Source: an uncultured Clostridia bacterium (GTDB taxonomy: Bacteria; Bacillota; Clostridia; Christensenellales; Borkfalkiaceae). Taken from it: a stretch of 8,202 bases of DNA. Below the pieces are notes generated by a model. That model did not search any database. It was given only the letters and a program-made list of their open reading frames with translations, and was not told where the DNA came from. Position 1 is the stretch's first letter. Each line of letters opens with the position of its first letter. Location of the stretch: assembly GCA_947177825.1 (NCBI GenBank), contig CAMWWA010000048.1:1-8202 (forward strand), in the 5' to 3' direction. The position numbers were made by a program, and so were the translations under genes. Positions 1 to 5,432 of the stretch are shown here, in pieces.

Positions 1-18
1 CGCATACTGTTAATCGTA

Positions 19-41
19 GAGTGTTTTTCACACTCGATTTT
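19..41 (+). terminator. Weak hairpin, possible terminator of a gene left of the window
   Basis: GAGTGT (19-24) pairs with ACACTC (30-35) around a 5-nt loop and is followed by GATTTT. The stem is only 6 bp and the T run is short, so this would be a weak rho-independent terminator for a plus-strand gene ending before the window. The plus-strand frame starting at base 1 stays open until TAA at 103-105, but these 34 codons do not resemble any protein I know, and such a run can occur by chance. Confidence 0.2.
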
Positions 42-191
42 GCCACGCGCCAAGCATTTTACGATACGCTTAAATTTGCAGACGCAACGGTTGAATTGTG
101 TATAACATTTCATTGATGACGCATTTTATCAACAATGTTATTAACATTTACACACCGATGTTGATAAACTAGCCTAAATTTGAGCGGTTAC

Positions 192-207
192 CGTTTCACG
201 TGAAACA
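192..207. other. parS-like centromere site 1
   Basis: The 14-bp palindrome GTTTCACGTGAAAC (193-206) is followed by A. It matches the Bacillus parS consensus TGTTNCACGTGAAACA at every defined position except the first base, which is C. ParB (Spo0J) loads on such sites, and the parB gene lies about 4 kb downstream. The perfect palindrome with the CACGTG core is unlikely to be chance in AT-rich DNA. This is the best of the three parS-like sites in the window. Confidence 0.88.
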
Positions 208-234
208 TTAAAAAGTTCAAATAATTTGGTGGAA

Positions 235-250
235 AGTTTCACATGAAACA
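235..250. other. parS-like centromere site 2
   Basis: GTTTCACATGAAAC (236-249), flanked by A on both sides, is a parS half-site pair with one change in the core (CACATG instead of CACGTG) and a first-base mismatch to the 16-bp consensus. Its centre is 43 bp from that of site 1, close to four helical turns, so ParB bound at both would lie on nearly the same DNA face. Clusters of near-consensus parS sites are common next to origins in Bacillota. Binding is probably weaker than at site 1. Confidence 0.7.
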
Positions 251-257
251 TTTTTAG

Positions 258-294
258 ACAAAATTTTAACAGGGCGCTATACAAATTTTGTTAA
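258..294. repeat. AT-rich inverted repeat in the origin-like region
   Basis: ACAAAATTT (258-266) and AAATTTTGT (283-291) form a 9-bp inverted repeat, overlapped by a second pair, TTAACA (266-271) and TGTTAA (289-294). The repeats bracket a short GC-containing segment, CAGGGCGCT. Possible roles are an operator, a duplex-unwinding element or a weak hairpin; the sequence does not decide between them. From 316 to 409 the DNA is AT-rich with no gene or further motif that I recognise. Confidence 0.4.
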
Positions 295-409
295 TTATAT
301 GCCATTATTAACATTGCTGTGAAGTAATGAAAAGTGATAAACATAGGTGAATAAACGGTGAAAAATAAATAAAATTTGCAAAAATACGCAGGATATTAGC
401 GCAAAACAC

Positions 410-438
410 TTGAAATGCATTTAACCGTGTGGTAAAAT
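410..438 (+). promoter_or_regulatory. Sigma-A type promoter for ftsH
   Basis: TTGAAA (410-415) and TAAAAT (433-438) are separated by exactly 17 nt, and the -10 box is preceded by TGG (430-432), an extended -10 TGn motif. Transcription would start near 445, giving a leader of about 82 nt. No other promoter of similar quality is visible before ftsH. I see no CIRCE or CtsR-type operator, so stress regulation of ftsH is not evident from the sequence. Confidence 0.72.
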
Positions 439-454
439 AACTAACGTAGCAAAT

Positions 455-473
455 TATGGTAGCTAATACCATA
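455..473 (+). promoter_or_regulatory. Hairpin in the ftsH leader
   Basis: TATGGTA (455-461) and TACCATA (467-473) form a perfect 7-bp stem with a 5-nt loop, starting about 10 nt after the predicted transcription start. It could be an operator dyad or a 5' mRNA stabilising hairpin. No U run follows, so it is not a terminator. Further down, GGCGCGCAAA occurs twice as a direct repeat (488-497 and 506-515), just ahead of the ribosome binding site. Confidence 0.35.
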
Positions 474-516
474 TTATATAAATATATGGCGCGCAAAAAT
501 ATTAAGGCGCGCAAAC

Positions 517-529
517 GAGGTATGAATTG
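517..529 (+). promoter_or_regulatory. Ribosome binding site and TTG start of ftsH
   Basis: GAGG (517-520) lies 6 nt before TTG (527-529), which opens the ftsH frame; the in-frame stop TAA at 503-505 rules out a much earlier start. A nearby ATG (522-524) is in another frame and reads ATG AAT TGA, stopping after two codons over the TTG itself. It is only 1 nt from the GAGG, too close for normal initiation. The next in-frame ATG (551-553) has no clear Shine-Dalgarno and would remove the basic residues ahead of the first membrane segment. TTG is therefore the preferred start. Confidence 0.7.
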
Positions 530-2647
530 AACAAGAAAAGCAGAGTAATCATGGTCGTAGTTATAGTACTACTCGCAATTACCGCGGGATTAGTACTGTA
601 CTTCACAATGAGAAACGGCGGCGCAGAACAAATCGATTTCGATAAGTTCGTTGAGTACGTTGAGAACGGCAGATTCAGCGCAAGCGACGAAGTCATCGCC
701 GGAGCAGAGAAAAAGGTAGGCGAAACGACTTATCCCGTATACAAGGCGCAGTACGCTGACGGCGAAACCGATAAGATTGACGAAAACTACGGTTTTGTTG
801 ACGGAAAGCTTCAGAAAAAGTATACGGATAAAGACGGCAATACCGTTTGGGAAGACGCCGCAGTAATAAAAGCCGTAAACTTTTCCGAATACAAGATGTA
901 CGGCGAAGTGGAAGTAGTCAGGAACGGCAAGACCAGCATGGTTTCGAAATACTACGCGGTGGGACCTTCCTTCTATTCCTCGCCCGTAGAGGACAGCGTG
1001 CTGTTCAGGTGGATGGACCTGGGGGTTTCGGTAACTTACCGTGACCCCAATGCAGGCAGCATCTGGTCTTCGATACTTCCCATAGCGGGAATCGTACTCG
1101 TCTGCATCGTGTTCTGGCTGATTATGCGCTCCACGATGGGCGGCGGCGGAAAGGCGATGAGTTTTGCCAAAACCAAGGCTCGCGTTTCAACTAATATTAA
1201 GGTGCGCTTCACCGACGTTGCGGGTGCAGAGGAAGAAAAGGTTGAGCTTGCGGAAATTGTCGAATTTTTAAAGCAGCCCAAAAAGTTCTCCGATTTGGGT
1301 GCGCGTATTCCCAAGGGCGTGCTGCTTGTAGGCCCTCCCGGAACGGGTAAAACGCTGTTCGCCAAGGCGGTAGCGGGAGAGGCAGGCGTTCCCTTCTTCT
1401 CGGTGTCGGGCTCCGACTTCGTTGAAATGTACGTCGGCGTAGGTGCTTCGCGAGTGCGTGATTTATTTGACGTAGCAAAGAAAAATCAGCCCTGCATAAT
1501 CTTTATAGACGAAATAGACGCAGTAGGCCGTCACCGCGGCGCAGGTCTGGGCGGCGGCAACGACGAGAGGGAGCAGACACTCAACCAGATACTCGTTCAG
1601 ATGGACGGTTTCGAAAACAACGAGGGCGTTATCGTTATGGCGGCGACGAACCGCTCGGATATACTCGACCCCGCTCTTACAAGACCGGGCAGATTTGATA
1701 GACAGGTATTCGTCAACCTTCCCGACGTCAAGGGCAGAGAACAGATATTAAAGGTACACGCGCGTAATAAGCCGCTTGCGGCGGACGTTAACCTGAAGGC
1801 GGTTGCAAGGCTTTCGGCAGGCTTCTCGGGTGCGGACCTGCAAAACCTTTTGAACGAAGCTGCGATTCTGGCGGCGAGAGCGAACAAACAGTTTATAGGC
1901 AACGCCGAGCTGTACGAGGCATTCGACAAGGTTGCTATGGGTCCTGCAAAGAAGAGCAAGGTTGTAACCGAGCCCGAAAAGAGGCTGACCGCCTTCCACG
2001 AAGCAGGTCACTGCATACTCGCAAAACTGTGCCCCAACTGCGACCCCGTGCACGAAGTAACCATTATCCCCCGCGGAAACGCCGGCGGCTTTACGATGAT
2101 GAGGCCCGAGTCCGACAGAGGATATTATTCCAGAAACTATATGCTTGACGATATCTGTATGGCACTTGGCGGCAGAGTTGCCGAAGAGTTGGTAATTAAG
2201 GACATTTCCTCGGGTGCGTCGGGCGATATTAAGCAGGCAACCAAGTTCGCACGCCTTATGGTCACCGAGCTGGGTATGAGCGAAAAGCTTGGACTTATAA
2301 GCTACAGCGACGATTCGCAGCCCGTGTTCCTGGGCAAGGATATGGCGACGCATAACAGCTATTCCGAAGAAACGGCTAAAATGATTGACGACGAAGTGCG
2401 TGAAATCGTTCAGACTCAGCACGAACGCGCGCGTAAGCTTTTAAGCGAAAACAAGAGTATTCTTGAAAATATGGCCCGCGTGCTTATCGAAAAGGAAACC
2501 ATATACACCGAGGAGGTGGACCTGCTGATGGAGGGCAAGGACTACAAGGAAGTGCTTGCATATATGGAAGAGCACGAAGGTCAGCACACCGAAACGACGT
2601 TCAAGAGGTATTCGGCGGAAGACGATACCAAACCGAACGAAGACTGA
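527..2647 (+). CDS. ftsH: ATP-dependent zinc metalloprotease FtsH
   Basis: This is a membrane-bound AAA+ protease that extracts and degrades misfolded membrane proteins and selected cytosolic substrates, acting as a hexamer. Visible in the 706 residues: TM1 (about 9-27), an extracytoplasmic domain (about 28-180), TM2 (about 181-200), Walker A GPPGTGKT (269-276), pore loop with MYVGVGAS (301-308), Walker B IIFIDEID (324-331), second region of homology [20 protein letters not shown] (373-392) with arginine fingers R386 and R389, zinc site HEAGH (491-495), and third zinc ligand D567 in SGASGDIK. All catalytic residues are present. Two features are unusual. The protein is about 60-70 residues longer than the E. 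coli and B. subtilis enzymes (644 and 637), and the excess lies before the AAA domain, mainly in the extracytoplasmic part. The pore aromatic is Tyr (Y302) where Phe is usual. The start codon is TTG. It is the first gene of the plus-strand run and has its own promoter at 410-438. Confidence 0.97.
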   Translation: MNKKSRVIMVVVIVLLAITAGLVLYFTMRNGGAEQIDFDKFVEYVENGRFSASDEVIAGAEKKVGETTYPVYKAQYADGETDKIDENYGFVDGKLQKKYTDKDGNTVWEDAAVIKAVNFSEYKMYGEVEVVRNGKTSMVSKYYAVGPSFYSSPVEDSVLFRWMDLGVSVTYRDPNAGSIWSSILPIAGIVLVCIVFWLIMRSTMGGGGKAMSFAKTKARVSTNIKVRFTDVAGAEEEKVELAEIVEFLKQPKKFSDLGARIPKGVLLVGPPGTGKTLFAKAVAGEAGVPFFSVSGSDFVEMYVGVGASRVRDLFDVAKKNQPCIIFIDEIDAVGRHRGAGLGGGNDEREQTLNQILVQMDGFENNEGVIVMAATNRSDILDPALTRPGRFDRQVFVNLPDVKGREQILKVHARNKPLAADVNLKAVARLSAGFSGADLQNLLNEAAILAARANKQFIGNAELYEAFDKVAMGPAKKSKVVTEPEKRLTAFHEAGHCILAKLCPNCDPVHEVTIIPRGNAGGFTMMRPESDRGYYSRNYMLDDICMALGGRVAEELVIKDISSGASGDIKQATKFARLMVTELGMSEKLGLISYSDDSQPVFLGKDMATHNSYSEETAKMIDDEVREIVQTQHERARKLLSENKSILENMARVLIEKETIYTEEVDLLMEGKDYKEVLAYMEEHEGQHTETTFKRYSAEDDTKPNED

Positions 2648-2655
2648 TTGTGACA

Positions 2656-2687
2656 GTCCGTCCGCACCGTGATTGGTGCGGACGGAC
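2656..2687. promoter_or_regulatory. Strong hairpin between ftsH and parA
   Basis: GTCCGTCCGCACC (2656-2668) pairs perfectly with GGTGCGGACGGAC (2675-2687), a 13-bp GC-rich stem with a 6-nt loop, 8 nt after the ftsH stop. The bases after it read AAAATAAAAG rather than a T run, and no T run follows on the minus strand either, so it is not a standard intrinsic terminator. It may protect the ftsH mRNA 3' end, mark a processing point that separates ftsH from par expression, or pause polymerase. No convincing promoter for parA is visible in the 88-nt gap, so parA may depend partly on read-through. Confidence 0.65.
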
Positions 2688-2695
2688 AAAATAAA

Positions 2696-2711
2696 AGTTT
2701 CACGGGAAACA
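2696..2711. other. Imperfect parS-like site 3 just upstream of parA
   Basis: GTTTCACGGGAAAC (2697-2710) followed by A keeps both outer arms (GTTTC and GAAAC) of parS but has CACGGG in place of the CACGTG core. It begins 9 nt after the hairpin and ends about 25 nt before the parA start codon. ParB could bind it weakly and cover the parA translation or promoter region, giving autoregulation. It may also be a degenerate remnant. Position and arm conservation argue against chance, but occupancy is uncertain. Confidence 0.5.
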
Positions 2712-2735
2712 TTACGGGATAAGGCAGAGAGAACT

Positions 2736-3500
2736 ATGGGAAAAGTCATTTCGTTTACAAACAAGAAGGGAGGCGTGGGCAAGACCACGACCGTAACAAA
2801 CATAGCGGCGTACTGCGCCGACTACGGCAAGAAAGTTCTGCTAATCGACCTCGACAGCCAGGGAAACGCCACTACGGGCTTGGGATTTTCCAAGAGCGCA
2901 TTGAAAAAATCGGTGTACGGTGTGCTTATCGAGGACGAAAAGGTTTCGCAAAACATTTTGCCGACGGCTGTGCCGCTCCTCGATATTTTGCCCGCAAACG
3001 TCGATTTGACGGGGGCGGAGGTTGACCTGGTGTACAAGCGTGACAGGGAGCAGATTTTAAAGAACGCTTTGAAGGAAGTCAAAGACAATTACGATTACAT
3101 ATTTATAGACTGTCCGCCGTCGCTCGGGCTGCTGACAATAAACGCCTGGGTTGCTTCGGACTCGGTTATAATCCCCCTTCAGTCGGAGTATTTCGCGATG
3201 GAGGGCGTCAGCCAGCTGATGAACACAATCGCTCTGGTCAAGCAGCACCTCAATCCCAGCCTCTTTATCGAGGGAGTCGTAATTACTATGTACGACGGCA
3301 GGGCGATAATTTCCAGGCAGATTGCGGCGGAAATCAAAAAATTCTTTAAAAACAAGCTTTACGAAATTATCATACCGCGCAACGTGCGGCTTTCCGAAGC
3401 ACCCAGCCACGGTAAACCCATACTGTTATACGACCCCAAATGCGTAGGCGCAAGGGCTTATAAAGCTTTAACCGAAGAGTTTTTGTCCAAACAAAGGTAA
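2736..3500 (+). CDS. parA: Chromosome partitioning ATPase ParA (Soj family)
   Basis: This is a deviant Walker ATPase that dimerises on ATP, binds DNA non-specifically and is stimulated by ParB to move or organise origin regions; in Bacillus, Soj also controls DnaA. The product is 254 residues, the normal length for chromosomal ParA. The deviant Walker A KGGVGKTT (11-18) contains the signature K11, G12 and K16. Walker A' LLIDLDSQGN has D40, so G12, K16 and D40 fall at the same positions as in B. subtilis Soj. The Walker B-like stretch IFIDCPPSLGLLT and the C-terminal IPRNVRLSEAPSHGKPI are also typical. One small variation is DSQGN where DPQGN is common. I chose ATG 2736 (purine-rich AAGG and GAGAG upstream) over an in-frame TTG at 2673, because that start would lie in the hairpin and translate the parS-like site. 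The next gene starts 3 nt after its stop, so the two are probably translated together. Confidence 0.95.
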   Translation: MGKVISFTNKKGGVGKTTTVTNIAAYCADYGKKVLLIDLDSQGNATTGLGFSKSALKKSVYGVLIEDEKVSQNILPTAVPLLDILPANVDLTGAEVDLVYKRDREQILKNALKEVKDNYDYIFIDCPPSLGLLTINAWVASDSVIIPLQSEYFAMEGVSQLMNTIALVKQHLNPSLFIEGVVITMYDGRAIISRQIAAEIKKFFKNKLYEIIIPRNVRLSEAPSHGKPILLYDPKCVGARAYKALTEEFLSKQR

Positions 3501-3503
3501 ACG

Positions 3504-4226
3504 ATGGCGGAAATAGATTTTGACTTAACTCCCGAATCCGACGAAATGACGATGGCGGAGCTGCTTGAAAAATATCCGCAGGCGGACGAATTCGAGATGG
3601 TAATTCCCTTCTTCGACGACGCAATAACCGACGAGCAGGCACAGATTATATACGGCGATATTGCCGACGTAAAGCGCAATGATAGCAGACAACTATATGA
3701 AAGAATTCCCGAAGAGCAAAGGGATAAGCTTCCGGACTTCGACACGCTGTACGCACTAATAACGGAGGAGTGCATACGTTTCCGCAAGGAAAACGCAAAA
3801 AAAATAGAAGAGAACGACGGCTTCGCCTCTTTCTGCGACGAATTTAACCGCGGAAACACAAAATTCACCTCGCCCGGACATCTGTGGCATATCTACAACA
3901 ACGTAGATTTCATGCAGACCTGCATCTTTAAAAGCCAACGGCTGAAGGGCAAACCAAGTCATCCGCTGGGGTGCGAAATAGAAAACAACGCGGTTTTAAA
4001 GGACGCGCTGATATTTATAAAGGTAACTTACACCTGGCACTGTACGACTTCGAGCGCGCCTGCAAAACTGTTCAGGTTCAGGCTTACGGACGGCGCCAAA
4101 GCCTGGCTTTTAACTCACGCGGACGATTACGATATTGCCCGCGACGGGTTCGAGGACCTGGCGCTGTACAAAGGGAGGAAGCTTTTGTTTTCTTCCTGCA
4201 CACACGAACATATTCACTCAGACTGA
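3504..4226 (+). CDS. Unrecognised 240-residue protein encoded between parA and parB
   Basis: I do not recognise this family. The gene starts 3 nt after the parA stop, with AAAGG (3493-3497) inside the last parA codons as ribosome binding site, and ends 21 nt before parB, so it is tightly embedded in the par operon. No signal peptide or membrane segment is visible; the product should be cytosolic. Residues 1-115 are acidic and probably largely helical (many D/E, with PFFDD at 35-39). Residues 120-240 look like mixed or beta structure with aromatic patches (GHLWHIYNNVDF at 125-136, FRFRLTDGAKAWLLT at 190-204) and a Cys/His tail SCTHEHIHSD (231-240). Six cysteines are scattered (90, 111, 140, 157, 180, 232); they form no clear paired zinc motif, though C232 and the three His after it could bind metal. 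A second in-frame ATG (3552, also followed by GCGGA) would drop 16 residues but lacks a ribosome binding site. The operon position suggests a role linked to ParA/ParB or origin biology, which is inference only. Confidence 0.85.
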   Translation: MAEIDFDLTPESDEMTMAELLEKYPQADEFEMVIPFFDDAITDEQAQIIYGDIADVKRNDSRQLYERIPEEQRDKLPDFDTLYALITEECIRFRKENAKKIEENDGFASFCDEFNRGNTKFTSPGHLWHIYNNVDFMQTCIFKSQRLKGKPSHPLGCEIENNAVLKDALIFIKVTYTWHCTTSSAPAKLFRFRLTDGAKAWLLTHADDYDIARDGFEDLALYKGRKLLFSSCTHEHIHSD

Positions 4227-4247
4227 GGAAAAATAAGGAGAGAAATC

Positions 4248-5177
4248 ATGGCAAAGAGAGAGGAAAGAGGACTGGGCAAGTCCTTTGAAGATTTATTATC
4301 GGACACGGGCGACGCGTTTACGCAGGCTTACGACGGCGGCAGGCGCGAAGTGTTTACATATACCGAGGAGGAGAGGAAGAACGCGGAGGAGATGCCGCTT
4401 TCCAAAATCTATCCCAACCCCAACCAGCCCCGTAAGAACTTTGACGAGCAGGCGTTGAGAGAGCTTGCCGACTCGATTAAAAAGCACGGCGTAATTATGC
4501 CTATCGTCGTCAACGACGACCACACAGGCAGATATATGATTATCGCGGGCGAGCGAAGATACCGCGCGACCAAGCTTGCGGGTCTGCCCACGATTCCCGT
4601 TATAATAAGGAATTATTCCGAGAGGGAGATTAAAGAAATTTCCCTTATCGAAAACCTGCAGCGCGAGGACTTAAACCCCATTGAAGCGGCGGCGGCAATG
4701 AAACAGCTGATGGTAGACTACAAGCTGACTCAGGACGAGCTTGCGGAAAGAATAGGCAAGTCGCGCCCGGCAATTGCAAACACGTTAAGGCTGCTTTCCT
4801 TAACTCCCGACGTTATGCAGATGGTGGCGGAGGGAAAGCTTTCGGCAGGTCACGCAAGAACGCTGGTGCCCCTTGCTTCCGAGGACCAGATAACCTTTGC
4901 GACCGACGCGCTGAAGAGCGGAATGTCCGTGCGCGAGCTGGAAAAGAAGGTGCGCGCTTACAATATGTCGCCCGAACTTCTGGAAGAAAAGAAGAAGAAA
5001 AAGCGTGCGCTTGCCTCTATTGAGCTTAAAAACCTGGTTGAAAGAATGAGGTTCGCGTTCCGCACGAAGGTCAGCCTTATCGGCAGCGACCAGAAGGGCA
5101 GAATTTATATTGATTACTATTCGCGCGACGATTTGGACCGCATTTCCGAAATCCTGGATATAATAGATAAGCAGTGA
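4248..5177 (+). CDS. parB: Chromosome partitioning protein ParB (Spo0J family)
   Basis: ParB is a parS-binding CTPase clamp that loads at parS, spreads along the origin region, recruits SMC and activates ParA. The product has 309 residues. An N-terminal ParA-contact motif RGLGKSFEDLL (7-17) is followed by a variable linker, then the CTP-binding ParB/Srx domain (about 48-145) with YPNPNQPRKNFD (55-66), GERRYRA (101-107) and ENLQREDLNPIE (135-146). A helix-turn-helix DNA-binding region lies at about 160-205 (LTQDELAERIGKSRPAI, then GKLSAGHARTLV). A Lys-rich linker (248-253) leads to the C-terminal dimerisation domain (about 256-309). All nucleotide-binding motifs look intact. The AAGGAG at 4235-4240 is 7 nt from the ATG. 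Pairing with parA and the Bacillus-type parS sites in the window favour ParB over its paralogue Noc. A small hairpin, GTGACG-GGT-CGTCAC (5174-5188), covers the stop codon. This is the last gene before the operon terminator. Confidence 0.95.
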   Translation: MAKREERGLGKSFEDLLSDTGDAFTQAYDGGRREVFTYTEEERKNAEEMPLSKIYPNPNQPRKNFDEQALRELADSIKKHGVIMPIVVNDDHTGRYMIIAGERRYRATKLAGLPTIPVIIRNYSEREIKEISLIENLQREDLNPIEAAAAMKQLMVDYKLTQDELAERIGKSRPAIANTLRLLSLTPDVMQMVAEGKLSAGHARTLVPLASEDQITFATDALKSGMSVRELEKKVRAYNMSPELLEEKKKKKRALASIELKNLVERMRFAFRTKVSLIGSDQKGRIYIDYYSRDDLDRISEILDIIDKQ

Positions 5178-5254
5178 CGGGTCGTCACAGCCACGTCCTT
5201 TAATAGCTCATTTAAAAGACTAACAGACATCAGCAAAGCTAAAAGATATCAACA

Positions 5255-5282
5255 AAAGCCGCCGTTGTGCGGCTTTAATTTT
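5255..5282 (+). terminator. Rho-independent terminator of the par operon
   Basis: AAAGCCGC (5255-5262) pairs with GCGGCTTT (5269-5276) around a 6-nt loop, followed by AATTTT. The stem is GC-rich and the T tract adequate. It lies 77 nt after the parB stop and should end plus-strand transcription. The preceding A run (AAAA, 5254-5257) could give some activity on the minus strand as well. Confidence 0.82.
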
Positions 5283-5320
5283 GCCATTTGCGCACACGAT
5301 GGAAGAGGGTAACGCAAAAA

Positions 5321-5334
5321 GAATTGCACAATTC
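5321..5334. repeat. Short dyad in the convergent intergenic region
   Basis: GAATTG (5321-5326) and CAATTC (5329-5334) form a 6-bp inverted repeat with a 2-bp centre, between the two convergent terminators. It may be a binding site or chance. Apart from this dyad and the two terminators, nothing else is recognisable in the 255-bp gap between parB and ypeB. Confidence 0.25.
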
Positions 5335-5375
5335 TATCAACAACGGTGCATAAGTCGATTGTCGATAAAAAGCAT

Positions 5376-5404
5376 TGCGCCCTGCGGAATTTCCGCAGGG
5401 CGCA
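5376..5404 (-). terminator. Rho-independent terminator of the sleB-ypeB operon
   Basis: TGCGCCCTGCGGAA (5376-5389) and TTCCGCAGGGCGCA (5391-5404) form an almost continuous 14-bp inverted repeat centred on base 5390; in RNA the innermost pairs would open to make the loop. On the minus strand the stem is followed within a few bases by CTTTTTATC, a usable U tract. It lies 28 nt beyond the ypeB stop. On the plus strand only TAATTT follows, so the main direction is minus, with possible backup for the par operon. Confidence 0.78.
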
Positions 5405-5432
5405 TAATTTATCCTATTGTTTTACTCACCTT

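Larger units (their letters stand above)
97..315. other. Candidate chromosomal origin (oriC)-like region with DnaA-box-like sites
   Basis: Several 9-mers resemble the DnaA box TTATCCACA. TTATACACA on the minus strand (97-105) and TTATCAACA on the plus strand (126-134) and minus strand (159-167) each differ by one base. TTATTAACA at 138-146 and 305-313 differs by two. The 126-134 and 159-167 copies sit in a 10-bp inverted repeat (TTTATCAACA, 125-134 and 159-168), and between them is a 13-bp palindrome ATGTTA-T-TAACAT (135-147). The surroundings are AT-rich, noncoding, carry two parS-like sites and lie close to parA/parB, as expected near a Bacillota origin. Against the call, no dnaA, dnaN or rpmH is visible, no perfect consensus box is present, and AT-rich DNA produces such 9-mers by chance. 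An origin-proximal position is likely; an actual origin here is unproven. Confidence 0.4.

Noticed and set aside
1..105. Open plus-strand frame from base 1 to TAA at 103-105, possible 3' end of an upstream gene
   Set aside because: 34 codons without a stop can arise by chance, the translation is not recognisable, and its end overlaps a DnaA-box-like site.
1748..2422. Long minus-strand open frame (224 codons) inside ftsH
   Set aside because: It lies entirely within conserved ftsH coding sequence on the other strand, and its translation resembles no protein family I know. It is a shadow of ftsH codon bias; the same applies to the other antisense frames in ftsH, parA, parB, ypeB and sleB.
2673..2735. 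A longer ParA starting at an in-frame TTG, adding 21 residues
   Set aside because: That start lies in the loop of the 13-bp hairpin, has no ribosome binding site and would translate the parS-like site. ATG 2736 gives the standard ParA N terminus.
4248..5177. Noc (nucleoid occlusion factor) instead of ParB
   Set aside because: The gene is in an operon with parA, has the ParA-contact GLGKSFEDLL motif, and the palindromes nearby are of parS type rather than Noc-binding type.
5246..5342. ATATCAACA (5246-5254) and CTATCAACA (5334-5342) as further DnaA boxes
   Set aside because: Each differs from the consensus by two bases, they are isolated, and they lie around a transcription terminator without other origin features.
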